Part shown: one piece after another, positions 37,226 through 44,129 of the stretch
Layout of the letters: every line of letters starts with the position of its first letter
How positions within the stretch are numbered: the first letter of the stretch is position 1
Assembly (NCBI GenBank): GCA_032027005.1
Contig: JAVSMW010000009.1
Span: 1 to 64,000 of the forward strand
Length of the DNA: 64,000 nt
Reading direction: 5' to 3'
From: JAVSMW01 sp032027005
GTDB taxonomy: Bacteria; Bacillota; Thermincolia; Thermincolales; UBA2595
Made by a program: the position numbers and the translations under genes
The notes under the pieces: generated by a model
Told to the model about the DNA's origin: nothing
Seen by the model: only the letters and a program-made list of their open reading frames with translations
Databases searched by the model: none

Positions 37226-38104
37226 CTAAAGTCTTTTTTGAAATTTGTTTCTCAAAATGATTGCTGTTGCATTCATCATTAAGAGAAATACTAAGAGTAC
37301 TAAGATGCCGGCTGCTGCGATATTTTGAAACTCTTCCTTAGGTCTTGATGTCCAATTAAAAATTTGAATTGGCAGTACTGTGAACTGGTCCATTAAGCTT
37401 TCCGGCACAAAGGCTACAAAAGAAAGTGCTCCGATCATAATGAGTGGTGCTGTTTCACCGATGGCCCGGGATAAAGCAAGAATAGTTCCTGTTAGAATAC
37501 CGGGCAGGGCAGAAGGCAAAACAATTGTTCTGACAACCTGCCAGCGGTTAGCTCCAAGAGCGTATGCAGCATGCCTAAGATCATCCGGCACACTTCGAAT
37601 TGCCTCTTGGGAGGCAACAACTATAATTGGCAGCACAAGCAGTGACATAGTCAGTCCACCTGCCAGCACGCTGCGTCCAAGGTGCAGTCCTCTAACAAAC
37701 AAGGCCAGACCTAAAATACCGTAAACAATGGAAGGAACTCCGGCAAGATTGGAGATATTAATTTGAATAAAGTTTTTAAACCGGCTCCGGTCGGAGTACT
37801 CTTCCAAATAAATTGCTGTACCGACACCCAAAATAAAAGCAACTGGGGCCGTCACAACAAACAGCCAGATTGAACCAGTCAAAGCAGACTTAATCCCGGC
37901 CTTCTCAGGAAACCTTGAGGGATAGCTGGTTAAAAAATCCCAATCCAGCCAACCAACACCTTTATAAATAAGTTCTCCCACCAATAAAGCCAGGCTAATA
38001 ATTGCAATAAGAGTCGAGGCCAGAAATAAACCGTGGAAGACCTTGTTTTTTTTGTGGCGGAAAGAAAATGATTTGTCAATATTCATGAGTTCTTTTGATG
38101 CCAT
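37226..38104 (-). CDS. pstA: Phosphate ABC transporter permease PstA
   Basis: Start ATG 38104 (GAGGAG inside the end of pstC) is better supported than the ORF-extending start at 38119. About 292 residues with six membrane helices. The permease EAA loop reads RSVPDDLRHAAYALGANRWQVVRTIVLPSALPGILTG, followed by ALSRAIGETAPLIMIGA, typical of PstA. It pairs with PstC to form the phosphate channel. The gene runs directly into an MCP gene instead of pstB, so the ATPase must come from elsewhere. Confidence 0.95.
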   Translation of the reverse strand: MASKELMNIDKSFSFRHKKNKVFHGLFLASTLIAIISLALLVGELIYKGVGWLDWDFLTSYPSRFPEKAGIKSALTGSIWLFVVTAPVAFILGVGTAIYLEEYSDRSRFKNFIQINISNLAGVPSIVYGILGLALFVRGLHLGRSVLAGGLTMSLLVLPIIVVASQEAIRSVPDDLRHAAYALGANRWQVVRTIVLPSALPGILTGTILALSRAIGETAPLIMIGALSFVAFVPESLMDQFTVLPIQIFNWTSRPKEEFQNIAAAGILVLLVFLLMMNATAIILRNKFQKRL

Positions 38105-38105
38105 T

Positions 38106-38981
38106 TTAGTACTCCTCACCCCAATGCTTTTTTATATATTGGGCCATTAAATTCATCAGTAGTGTGATGATAAACAGCGTCATCCCAACAGCAAAAATGG
38201 TTTTGTATTCTATACTTCCATGCGGGGTGTCACCCAGGCTCACCTGGACAATATAAGATGTCATTGTCTGAATACTTTCCAAAGGGTTTATTGTGAGTTT
38301 AGGAGTTGCCCCTGCTGCTATAGTAACAATCATGGTCTCACCAATGGCCCGGGATAAAGCAAGCACAAAGGACGCCATTATCCCTGAAAATGCAGCGGGC
38401 ACCACGACTCTGAGAGCCACTTCCAGGCGGGTTGATCCCAGGGCAAAGGCCGCTTCCCTTATTGAGTCGGGAACAGCCCTCATGGCATCTTCACTCAGAG
38501 AAGAAATCATGGGAATAATCATTATGCCGACTGCAATGCTGGCACTTAGTGCATTGAATACATTTGTTTCAGGGAGCAATGTCCTGATTAACGGTGTAAT
38601 TAAGGTAAGTGCAAAATATCCATAAACAATGGTAGGGATTCCAGCTAATATCTCCAATAAAGGCTTCAGTATTTTCCTTAGCCCTTCGGGAGCGAATTCG
38701 CTCAGATAAATTGCGCTCCCCAACCCTATCGGAATTGCTACAATACTCGCACCTATAGTAATCATTATTGTTCCTGCTAGCAGCGGCAAAATCCCAAATT
38801 GTTTAGGGACAAATAATGGCGTCCATTTAGTTCCGGTTATAAAACTAAAAACTGAGACTTCTCGGAAAAAGGAAAATGTCTCAATGGAAAGGGTTGTAAC
38901 TATGCCTACGGTAGTTAAAACAGTAATAAATGCACAAAACCAAAGTAATTTTGATATATATCTGTCTCTGTTTCTGGCCAA
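38106..38981 (-). CDS. pstC: Phosphate ABC transporter permease PstC
   Basis: 291 residues, six membrane helices. Family motifs are GTIMITIGASIVAIPIGLG, the EAA loop MRAVPDSIREAAFALGSTR and VLALSRAIGETMIVTIAAG. The protein ends IKKHWGEEY. It follows pstS after 132 nt and a hairpin, and nearly abuts pstA. Integral membrane partner of PstA in high-affinity phosphate uptake. Confidence 0.95.
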   Translation of the reverse strand: MARNRDRYISKLLWFCAFITVLTTVGIVTTLSIETFSFFREVSVFSFITGTKWTPLFVPKQFGILPLLAGTIMITIGASIVAIPIGLGSAIYLSEFAPEGLRKILKPLLEILAGIPTIVYGYFALTLITPLIRTLLPETNVFNALSASIAVGIMIIPMISSLSEDAMRAVPDSIREAAFALGSTRLEVALRVVVPAAFSGIMASFVLALSRAIGETMIVTIAAGATPKLTINPLESIQTMTSYIVQVSLGDTPHGSIEYKTIFAVGMTLFIITLLMNLMAQYIKKHWGEEY

Positions 38982-39035
38982 ATCCCTTTATCTCCTTTCA
39001 GGAAACCCAATGAAAAATTTTTCCTCAAAAGCGGC

Positions 39036-39065
39036 ACCCCTAGCCAGATCCAATCAGCTAGGGGT
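39036..39065 (-). other. Intercistronic hairpin between pstS and pstC
   Basis: A perfect 9-bp stem ACCCCTAGC/GCTAGGGGT with a 12-nt loop and only a weak T-tract. Such hairpins commonly protect or partly terminate transcripts so that the binding protein is made in excess over the permease. Confidence 0.6.
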
Positions 39066-39112
39066 TCACCACTATTCAGATAGCAGACCTGTAGGGAAGG
39101 AGCAACACAGGG

Positions 39113-40123
39113 CTATTTGGAGGATTCTACTAAACTTAGGCCATCTTTGTACATTTTTTCCGGCAGGGCGACATAACCTACTTCAGGTACCAGCTTTGGA
39201 GCCTCTGTCACATAGTATTTAACAAATTCATACACTTCAGGACGTTTCAAAGCAGTCTTGTTTACATAAATGAAAATCGGGCGGGACAATGGAGAATAAG
39301 TTCCATCATTGATTGTCTGCTCACTGGGTGCAATTGCACCCTTACCGGCATCAATAGGCACAACTTTAAGCTTATCCTTGTTTTCCACATAGTAGGCGTA
39401 GCCAAAGTAACCAAGGCTGTACCTGTCCCCTTCTATTCCCTGTACCAGTACATTGTCATCTTCACTGGCATTATAGTCAGAGCGGCTAGCTTGTGCTTTA
39501 CCGTTTATTTCTTCGGTGAAGTAATCAAAAGTTCCGGAATCGGTACCAGGACCATAAAGTTTGATTTCTTTGTCAGGCCAGTTAGGTCTGATCTGGTTCC
39601 ATTTAGTGATCTTGCTGTCAGGCTCCCAGATTTTTTTCAGTTCTTCCACGGTAAGCTTGTCAACCCAGTCATTATCTTTGTTCACGATTACAGACAGGCC
39701 ATCATAAGCTACAGGAAGTTCAATATATTCTATACCTTTCTCCTTAGCAGCAGCTGCTTCGCTGTCTTTAATCGGTCGAGAAGCATCACTGATGTCTGTC
39801 TCACCTACAGTAAATCTCTTAAATCCGCCACCTGTACCTGAAACACCTACAGTAACACGGACTTCGGGATTAACTTTCTGGAACTCTTCCCCCACGGCTT
39901 CACTGACAGGGAAAACTGTACTTGATCCGTCAATTTGAATGGCTCCGGTAAGCTTTGCAGTTGAATTTTCTCCCGTCTGTTTAGATTGAGTATCAGTGCC
40001 ACTGCCTGTTGGAGTTTCTGTTTTACTGCCTGAACCAGTTCCGGTGCCGCTGCAGCCAACCATTAAAGTCAAAGCTAAAACAAAGACACCTGCTAATAAA
40101 CTTAATTTTTTCAATCGATTCAC
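39113..40123 (-). CDS. pstS: Phosphate-binding lipoprotein PstS
   Basis: 336 residues, GTG start with AAGGAGG upstream. The lipoprotein signal ends LMVGCSGTG (lipid-modified Cys24). A Thr/Ser/Gly-rich linker follows. The binding protein shows IQIDGSSTVFPVSEAVGEEF, VGVSGTGGGFKRFTVGETDISDASRPI and GPGTDSGTFDYFTEEI, the phosphate-contacting loops of PstS. It is anchored on the outer face of the membrane and delivers phosphate to PstCA. Its leader lacks the clear Pho boxes found upstream of the regulator gene, and a terminator separates it from the zinc-ribbon gene. Confidence 0.96.
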   Translation of the reverse strand: MNRLKKLSLLAGVFVLALTLMVGCSGTGTGSGSKTETPTGSGTDTQSKQTGENSTAKLTGAIQIDGSSTVFPVSEAVGEEFQKVNPEVRVTVGVSGTGGGFKRFTVGETDISDASRPIKDSEAAAAKEKGIEYIELPVAYDGLSVIVNKDNDWVDKLTVEELKKIWEPDSKITKWNQIRPNWPDKEIKLYGPGTDSGTFDYFTEEINGKAQASRSDYNASEDDNVLVQGIEGDRYSLGYFGYAYYVENKDKLKVVPIDAGKGAIAPSEQTINDGTYSPLSRPIFIYVNKTALKRPEVYEFVKYYVTEAPKLVPEVGYVALPEKMYKDGLSLVESSK

Positions 40124-40220
40124 AATATTACCTCCTTAAAAATTAGAATTAACTTTTGGCAATTGCTTGGTCAAATTTTTGTAGTTTATAAGCCCCCTCC
40201 TTTCAGAAAATCAAAAAAAA

Positions 40221-40254
40221 GACAGTTCACCCCGATTAGAATAGGCGAACTGTC
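40221..40254 (-). terminator. Terminator after the small zinc-ribbon gene
   Basis: Stem GACAGTTC/GAACTGTC followed by TTTTTTTTGA on the minus strand; about 45 nt past the zinc-ribbon stop. Confidence 0.92.
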
Positions 40255-40298
40255 CGTCAAGTCTGGCTTGATCCTCAGTTTCTGAAAAATATTTTTAT

Positions 40299-40478
40299 TC
40301 ACTGGCAAATGTTACTGCAAATTTTCACTTGGTTTACCTCTTTACATTCCCTGTTACGGCATTTAATTTCAATTGTGGCACATCCACTTTCCTCTTTTTT
40401 CTCTTCGGCGTAATAAAAGAACAGGGTTTTACCGCACCTTTGGCAGGGAACTCTAATTTTCTCTTGCTGCTCGGACAT
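40299..40478 (-). CDS. Small zinc-ribbon protein (Com-like)
   Basis: A 59-residue frame from ATG 40478 with AGGAGG 6 nt upstream, ending TGA 40299-40301. It has two Cys pairs, RVPCQRCGKTLFFYY and IEIKCRNRECKEVNQ, about 25 residues apart, which is the layout of a single zinc ribbon like the phage Mu Com protein. Two further Cys lie in the tail (KICSNICQ). It lies between the PhoP-like regulator and pstS on the same strand and probably ends the regulator's transcript. A nucleic-acid-binding role is inferred only from the fold. Confidence 0.8.
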   Translation of the reverse strand: MSEQQEKIRVPCQRCGKTLFFYYAEEKKEESGCATIEIKCRNRECKEVNQVKICSNICQ

Positions 40479-40522
40479 GTCTGCCTCCTCATCCTGAATT
40501 CTTCCTATTTATTCGAAAGACA

Positions 40523-41233
40523 CTATAAATCTGGGTTATCTCTAAATCTGTAACCCACTCCCCTGATAGTTTCAATGTATCTGGGGTTGGCCGGGTTTTC
40601 TTCAATTTTTTGTCTGAGGTATCTTATATGGACATCCACTGTTCTTGTATCATGAGTACAATCATAACTCCATACTCTGTCAAGCAGATAGTCCCTGGTA
40701 AAAACCTTCCCTTTGTTAGTTATCAGTAAACGCAGAAGTTCGAATTCCTTGAGCGTTAAGTCTCTCTTCAACCCATTTACAAAAACCTCAAATTTTTCGA
40801 CATTCATCAAGATATTATCTACCCTTATTTCCTGGTTTTTCATCTGAATATCCTTTGTATCCTCACTTTTCCTGCGCAACCGGGCCTTAATCCGGGCGAT
40901 TAATTCACGCGGACTGAAGGGTTTTGTTAAATAATCGTCGGCCCCCATCTCCAAACCGAGGATTTTATCCAGGACTTCCGATTTGGCGCTAAGCATTATT
41001 ATGGGAATCCCCGCAGTCGCTTTGTTGGCCTGTAGTTGTCTGCAAACCTCCAACCCATCTATTCCAGGCAGCATAATGTCTAAAATAATTAAATCGGGTT
41101 TATCATTAACCGCCTTATTGATTGCTGTCTGTCCGTCTAAGGCGAAGTCCACATCCCACTGCTGTTTAACAAGATTGAATTTAATCATTTCAATAATGTT
41201 GCGTTCATCATCAACAACTAATATCTTGGGCAT
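40523..41233 (-). CDS. phoP: PhoP/PhoB-type response regulator
   Basis: 236 residues. The receiver has VVDDE, phospho-acceptor Asp52 (LIILDIMLPGIDGLEVCR), the Ser in IIMLSAKSEVLDKILGLEMGADDYLTKPFSPREL and the expected Lys. The OmpR-type winged helix reads LTLKEFELLRLLITNKGKVF, TVDVHIRYLRQKIEENP and ETIRGVGYRF. It stands immediately upstream of the pst genes and its own promoter carries PhoP-like boxes, which suggests autoregulation. No PhoR kinase gene is next to it. The symbol is assigned from context and family. Confidence 0.9.
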   Translation of the reverse strand: MPKILVVDDERNIIEMIKFNLVKQQWDVDFALDGQTAINKAVNDKPDLIILDIMLPGIDGLEVCRQLQANKATAGIPIIMLSAKSEVLDKILGLEMGADDYLTKPFSPRELIARIKARLRRKSEDTKDIQMKNQEIRVDNILMNVEKFEVFVNGLKRDLTLKEFELLRLLITNKGKVFTRDYLLDRVWSYDCTHDTRTVDVHIRYLRQKIEENPANPRYIETIRGVGYRFRDNPDL

Positions 41234-41274
41234 AGGTATTCCCCCTTAGGTTGAACTCTGCAGTTACAATTTAG

Positions 41275-41328
41275 ATTATACAGACACTTTGTTAAATATA
41301 TATAACGCTTATGTTAAATGCTAGTTAA
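41275..41328 (-). promoter_or_regulatory. Pho-type promoter: four TTAACA-like boxes plus a -10
   Basis: On the minus strand: TTAACT (41328-41323), TTAACA (41317-41312), GTTATA (41306-41301) and TTAACA (41295-41290), each starting exactly 11 bp after the last. TATAAT (41280-41275) lies 9 nt beyond. Direct repeats of TT(A/C/T)ACA at 11-bp spacing covering the -35 region are the established Bacillus PhoP operator design. The -10 is ~42 nt from the PhoP-like gene. Confidence 0.85.
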
Positions 41329-41419
41329 GATTTGACGAAAAATAAAATCCGGGTGTCCGCCTTTTTTGAATTACGCGCTATGGTCTTAATAAGATAGCCT
41401 AATGTTTGGAAATAAAAAA

Positions 41420-41457
41420 TGACTGCTCCCTAAGAAAAAAATCTTTAGGGCCAGTCA
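41420..41457 (-). terminator. Terminator after the HAD hydrolase gene
   Basis: Stem TGACTG..CCCTAAGA with its near-complement, followed by TTTTTTATT on the minus strand; the stem begins 5 nt past the stop. Confidence 0.88.
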
Positions 41458-41462
41458 CTTTA

Positions 41463-42212
41463 CTAATCTTTTTGCAGTTCATTAATGACACACATCAGGT
41501 CCAACAAGCTGTCCAGAACGGGTCCATTGAAAATAAACTGCCCCGGGTTTGCATCGCCTCCCCCGGTGACGCTTATTTTTTTATCCCTGGCCTTCCGCAC
41601 AGCCACAGCATGCATCCCGGCCTCAATTGCACCTTTGATATCCTCTGTTGGATTATCCCCCACGAAAACCACTTCAGAGGGTTCAACACCCAATAAAGCC
41701 AGGGTATACCTGAAAATCTCCGGGTGCGGCTTACGCCAGCCCACCTCTGATGAAGTAACAATATGCGCAAAGAAATTTGTTAACCCGGTTATCTCCAGGT
41801 CAATACGGGTATTTGTTCCCAGGCTGTTGGAGACAACGGCCAGCCTGTAGCCGGCATCAGACAAGTGCTGAAGGCACTCCCTGGCCCCGGGCAGGACAGT
41901 TGTGTGAGGCCGGAAACCAAGCATAAAGGCCTGGTTAAATTCTTTGATCAAATCATCATCAAATTGCGTAATCCCCATATGACGAAGCTGTTCACTATAC
42001 CATTCCTGAGCTGAGATCTCCCGGCCTTCTTTTTGTAAGCCCTGGGCCTTTACGAGGCTTTTTTGCCAGGCTTGATCTAGGAGAACTTCATTCACATGCG
42101 GATATTTTTTACTGAGGGCAGCGACAACGGATTTCTTTCCGGCAGCCCGCCCAGCCTCTCTTCCCTTGTCGATTAAGGTGTCGTGAACATCGAAGCAGAT
42201 AGCTTTGATCAT
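41463..42212 (-). CDS. HAD-superfamily hydrolase
   Basis: Start ATG 42212 (AGGAGG 8 nt upstream); the open frame extends further up, but without a ribosome site. 249 residues with all four HAD motifs: CFDVHDTLID (I; His replaces the first-position neighbour but both Asp are present), VVSNSLGTNT (II), the Lys in GWRKPHPEIF (III) and FVGDNPTEDIKGAIEAGM (IV). A helical cap lies between motifs I and II. It resembles phosphoglycolate phosphatase/haloacid dehalogenase-like enzymes. The substrate is unknown and the neighbours give no clue. Confidence 0.9.
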   Translation of the reverse strand: MIKAICFDVHDTLIDKGREAGRAAGKKSVVAALSKKYPHVNEVLLDQAWQKSLVKAQGLQKEGREISAQEWYSEQLRHMGITQFDDDLIKEFNQAFMLGFRPHTTVLPGARECLQHLSDAGYRLAVVSNSLGTNTRIDLEITGLTNFFAHIVTSSEVGWRKPHPEIFRYTLALLGVEPSEVVFVGDNPTEDIKGAIEAGMHAVAVRKARDKKISVTGGGDANPGQFIFNGPVLDSLLDLMCVINELQKD

Positions 42213-42445
42213 AGTTATACCTCCTGTATTGTGCTTTTCCCACCTCAGGGTCGGAAATGGGGCCAATATTCTTAGAGAAATAATTATCTGGCACTTGCGG
42301 AGTTTATTCGCTGCCACCGTGCGGCAGCGTGATTTGAGAGGATTATAATGACGAAGTTTAGCTTTAAATAGTTTTTCGGCTAAATCAGGTTATTTCCTCC
42401 AACACATTACTTTATTTGGCTGGCATGAATATAAAAATAAATAAT

Positions 42446-42470
42446 TGGGCGGGAAAAGAAAAAACGCCCA
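42446..42470 (-). terminator. Terminator after the DUF3231 gene
   Basis: TGGGCG/CGCCCA stem enclosing an A/G-rich loop (T-rich on the minus strand), ~29 nt past the stop. The rest of the 286-nt gap up to the HAD gene holds one more GC-rich hairpin (CGCTGCC..GGCAGCG near 42310) and no gene. Confidence 0.6.
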
Positions 42471-42498
42471 TATGACAAACTGGGTGGTAAAGTGCTTA

Positions 42499-43563
42499 TC
42501 AGTGTATTAGTTTATGCCGGTCCAAAGTTTCCGGAACTCTTTCCAGCCATCTGTTCTCAATCATTATGTCTACTCCATCCTTGCTATATTTCAGAATTTC
42601 ACCCATAAGCAGAAGAAAATCTGCAATGACATCTTTTCTTGCGCTATTAGTCAGCCCGAGACCATAAACCAAAATAATACGGGCCATAGCTATAGAAGTA
42701 TGAAACATCATTAGTTTATCGCTATATGGGGGCTGGGTTGAGCTTGTAACCAGATCATCAATAAATTTTGGCTTAGGCAAACCGTCATTTTCCAGCAGCA
42801 GCCCAAGCACTTCCAATTGTTTATCGGCCATTTTAAGCCCCTGGTTTAGATGTTTCCTCAATTGCTCAGACCTTGTTACTTGTGAAAAGCCCAACTTTAA
42901 CGCCTTCATTGCCACTTTAAAATCAATAATATTGAATATATTATTGATCTCTACTGCATTAAGTGGTCTCTCGCTTTTTCCAAGAAGTGAGCCATAGTAG
43001 CCTTTGTCATAGACATATTCTACTTGATCAGGTAATTCCATGTAAGGTGATTTGGGGAAAAGGCCTTTTGCTAAAAGAACTTCATCTGCCTTTGCAATGA
43101 CCATTTTGGCCTTTTCGGCAAATTCAGAGAAAAGACTTTTAATATCGGGACGTGAGCAATCGCTAAAAGATATATTGTGATTAATTAATATGAATTTTTG
43201 CATAAGTTTCGTATATCTTACCGAAAATTCCGCAGTAAATAGTTCCGGGGCATTGATATCTACATCATTTTCCCCAAAACTGTCAGGAACAGGACATTGG
43301 ATAATAGTATATAAATTCTCTAAGGCTATGATATTTTGGCTTGATATATCCAAAGCAATTTGCAAAACATTATGGAAATCAGGGTCTTTGGCTTTAGCAG
43401 CCATGTGTTTCAGCATGGCTACTGACATACTTTCAGCCATATAAGTCATCCATAAATGGCTTATTTCCGAAGATGTGGGCCTAAGATTAAGCTCGTTATG
43501 TTGTATTGTTGCAGATATAACTTGTTCAGAAATGTTTGGATTCATTTGTTCTATATCGGCCAT
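42499..43563 (-). CDS. DUF3231-family protein (two-repeat ferritin-like helical protein)
   Basis: 354 residues from ATG 43563 (AAAGGGGGC upstream). The sequence is two related halves. Each begins near a T-S-S-E-I or N-A-V-E-I segment (LRPTSSEISHLWMTYMAESM and RPLNAVEINNIFNIIDFKVA) and contains long helices. This matches DUF3231, found mostly in spore-forming Bacilli and Clostridia. There are no membrane segments or signal peptide. The function is not established. It stands alone between a terminator and the divergent BlaI promoter. Confidence 0.8.
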   Translation of the reverse strand: MADIEQMNPNISEQVISATIQHNELNLRPTSSEISHLWMTYMAESMSVAMLKHMAAKAKDPDFHNVLQIALDISSQNIIALENLYTIIQCPVPDSFGENDVDINAPELFTAEFSVRYTKLMQKFILINHNISFSDCSRPDIKSLFSEFAEKAKMVIAKADEVLLAKGLFPKSPYMELPDQVEYVYDKGYYGSLLGKSERPLNAVEINNIFNIIDFKVAMKALKLGFSQVTRSEQLRKHLNQGLKMADKQLEVLGLLLENDGLPKPKFIDDLVTSSTQPPYSDKLMMFHTSIAMARIILVYGLGLTNSARKDVIADFLLLMGEILKYSKDGVDIMIENRWLERVPETLDRHKLIH

Positions 43564-43681
43564 TAATCTGCCCCCTTTTTTCCCTAAGTTATCAATAGTA
43601 TGTGAAAATACAGAGGTTGTATATACACAATTGATGAAAGTGCAAATAAATATCCTGTGGGAACACCCCTCTTTTTTCCAG

Positions 43682-43737
43682 TTGACAATATCTAACTACA
43701 AGTGTAGTCTAGAATTAAGCTATAGCTACAAATGTAG
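43682..43737 (+). promoter_or_regulatory. BlaI-type promoter with two operator dyads
   Basis: TTGACA at 43682-43687, a 17-nt spacer and TAGTCT. Two dyads, ACTACAAGTGTAGT (43695-43708) and CTACAAATGTAG (43726-43737), match TACAnnTGTA, the core bound by BlaI/MecI repressors. The first overlaps the promoter and the second lies just before the blaI start. Autoregulation is therefore expected. Confidence 0.88.
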
Positions 43738-43751
43738 TCGGGAGGGATAAC

Positions 43752-44126
43752 ATGAAACAGATACCCAAAATTTCCGAAGCTGAATGGGAAGTTTTACGAG
43801 TGCTGTGGGATAAAGCGCCATGCACGGCCGGCGAAGTTATAGAGACTCTGGCTGATAACACAAACTGGAAACCGACCACTGTGAAGACGCTGCTGGCCAG
43901 GTTGGTCAAAAAGAAGGCTGTAGGCTTTCGGGAGGTTGAGCGTACATATTCCTACTTCCCCCTGCTAACTCAAACGGAATGTATCAGAGTCGAGAATCAC
44001 TCCTTTTTACAGAGAGTTTACGGCGGTGCGCTTAAACCAATGCTCGTCCAGTTTATTCGGGACGAAAAACTGACGGCAGATGATATCGACGAGCTAAAGC
44101 GGCTGCTTGATGAGAGGAGTGATTAA
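43752..44126 (+). CDS. BlaI/MecI-family repressor
   Basis: 124 residues, ATG with GGGAGGG upstream. The winged helix is clear: ISEAEWEVLRVLWDKAPCTAGEVIE, WKPTTVKTLLARLVKKKAVG and FREVERTYSYFPLLTQTEC, with the Y-x-Y-x-P loop typical of the family. The C-terminal dimerisation and cleavage part ends ELKRLLDERSD. Dyads matching its operator lie upstream. It is followed after 3 nt by the M56 sensor, its usual partner that triggers proteolysis of the repressor. Confidence 0.95.
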   Translation: MKQIPKISEAEWEVLRVLWDKAPCTAGEVIETLADNTNWKPTTVKTLLARLVKKKAVGFREVERTYSYFPLLTQTECIRVENHSFLQRVYGGALKPMLVQFIRDEKLTADDIDELKRLLDERSD

Positions 44127-44129
44127 GTT

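Noticed and set aside
40124..40220. Pho boxes in front of pstS
   Set aside because: TTGACC and TTAATT occur, but not as a phased TTAACA series comparable with 41290-41328.
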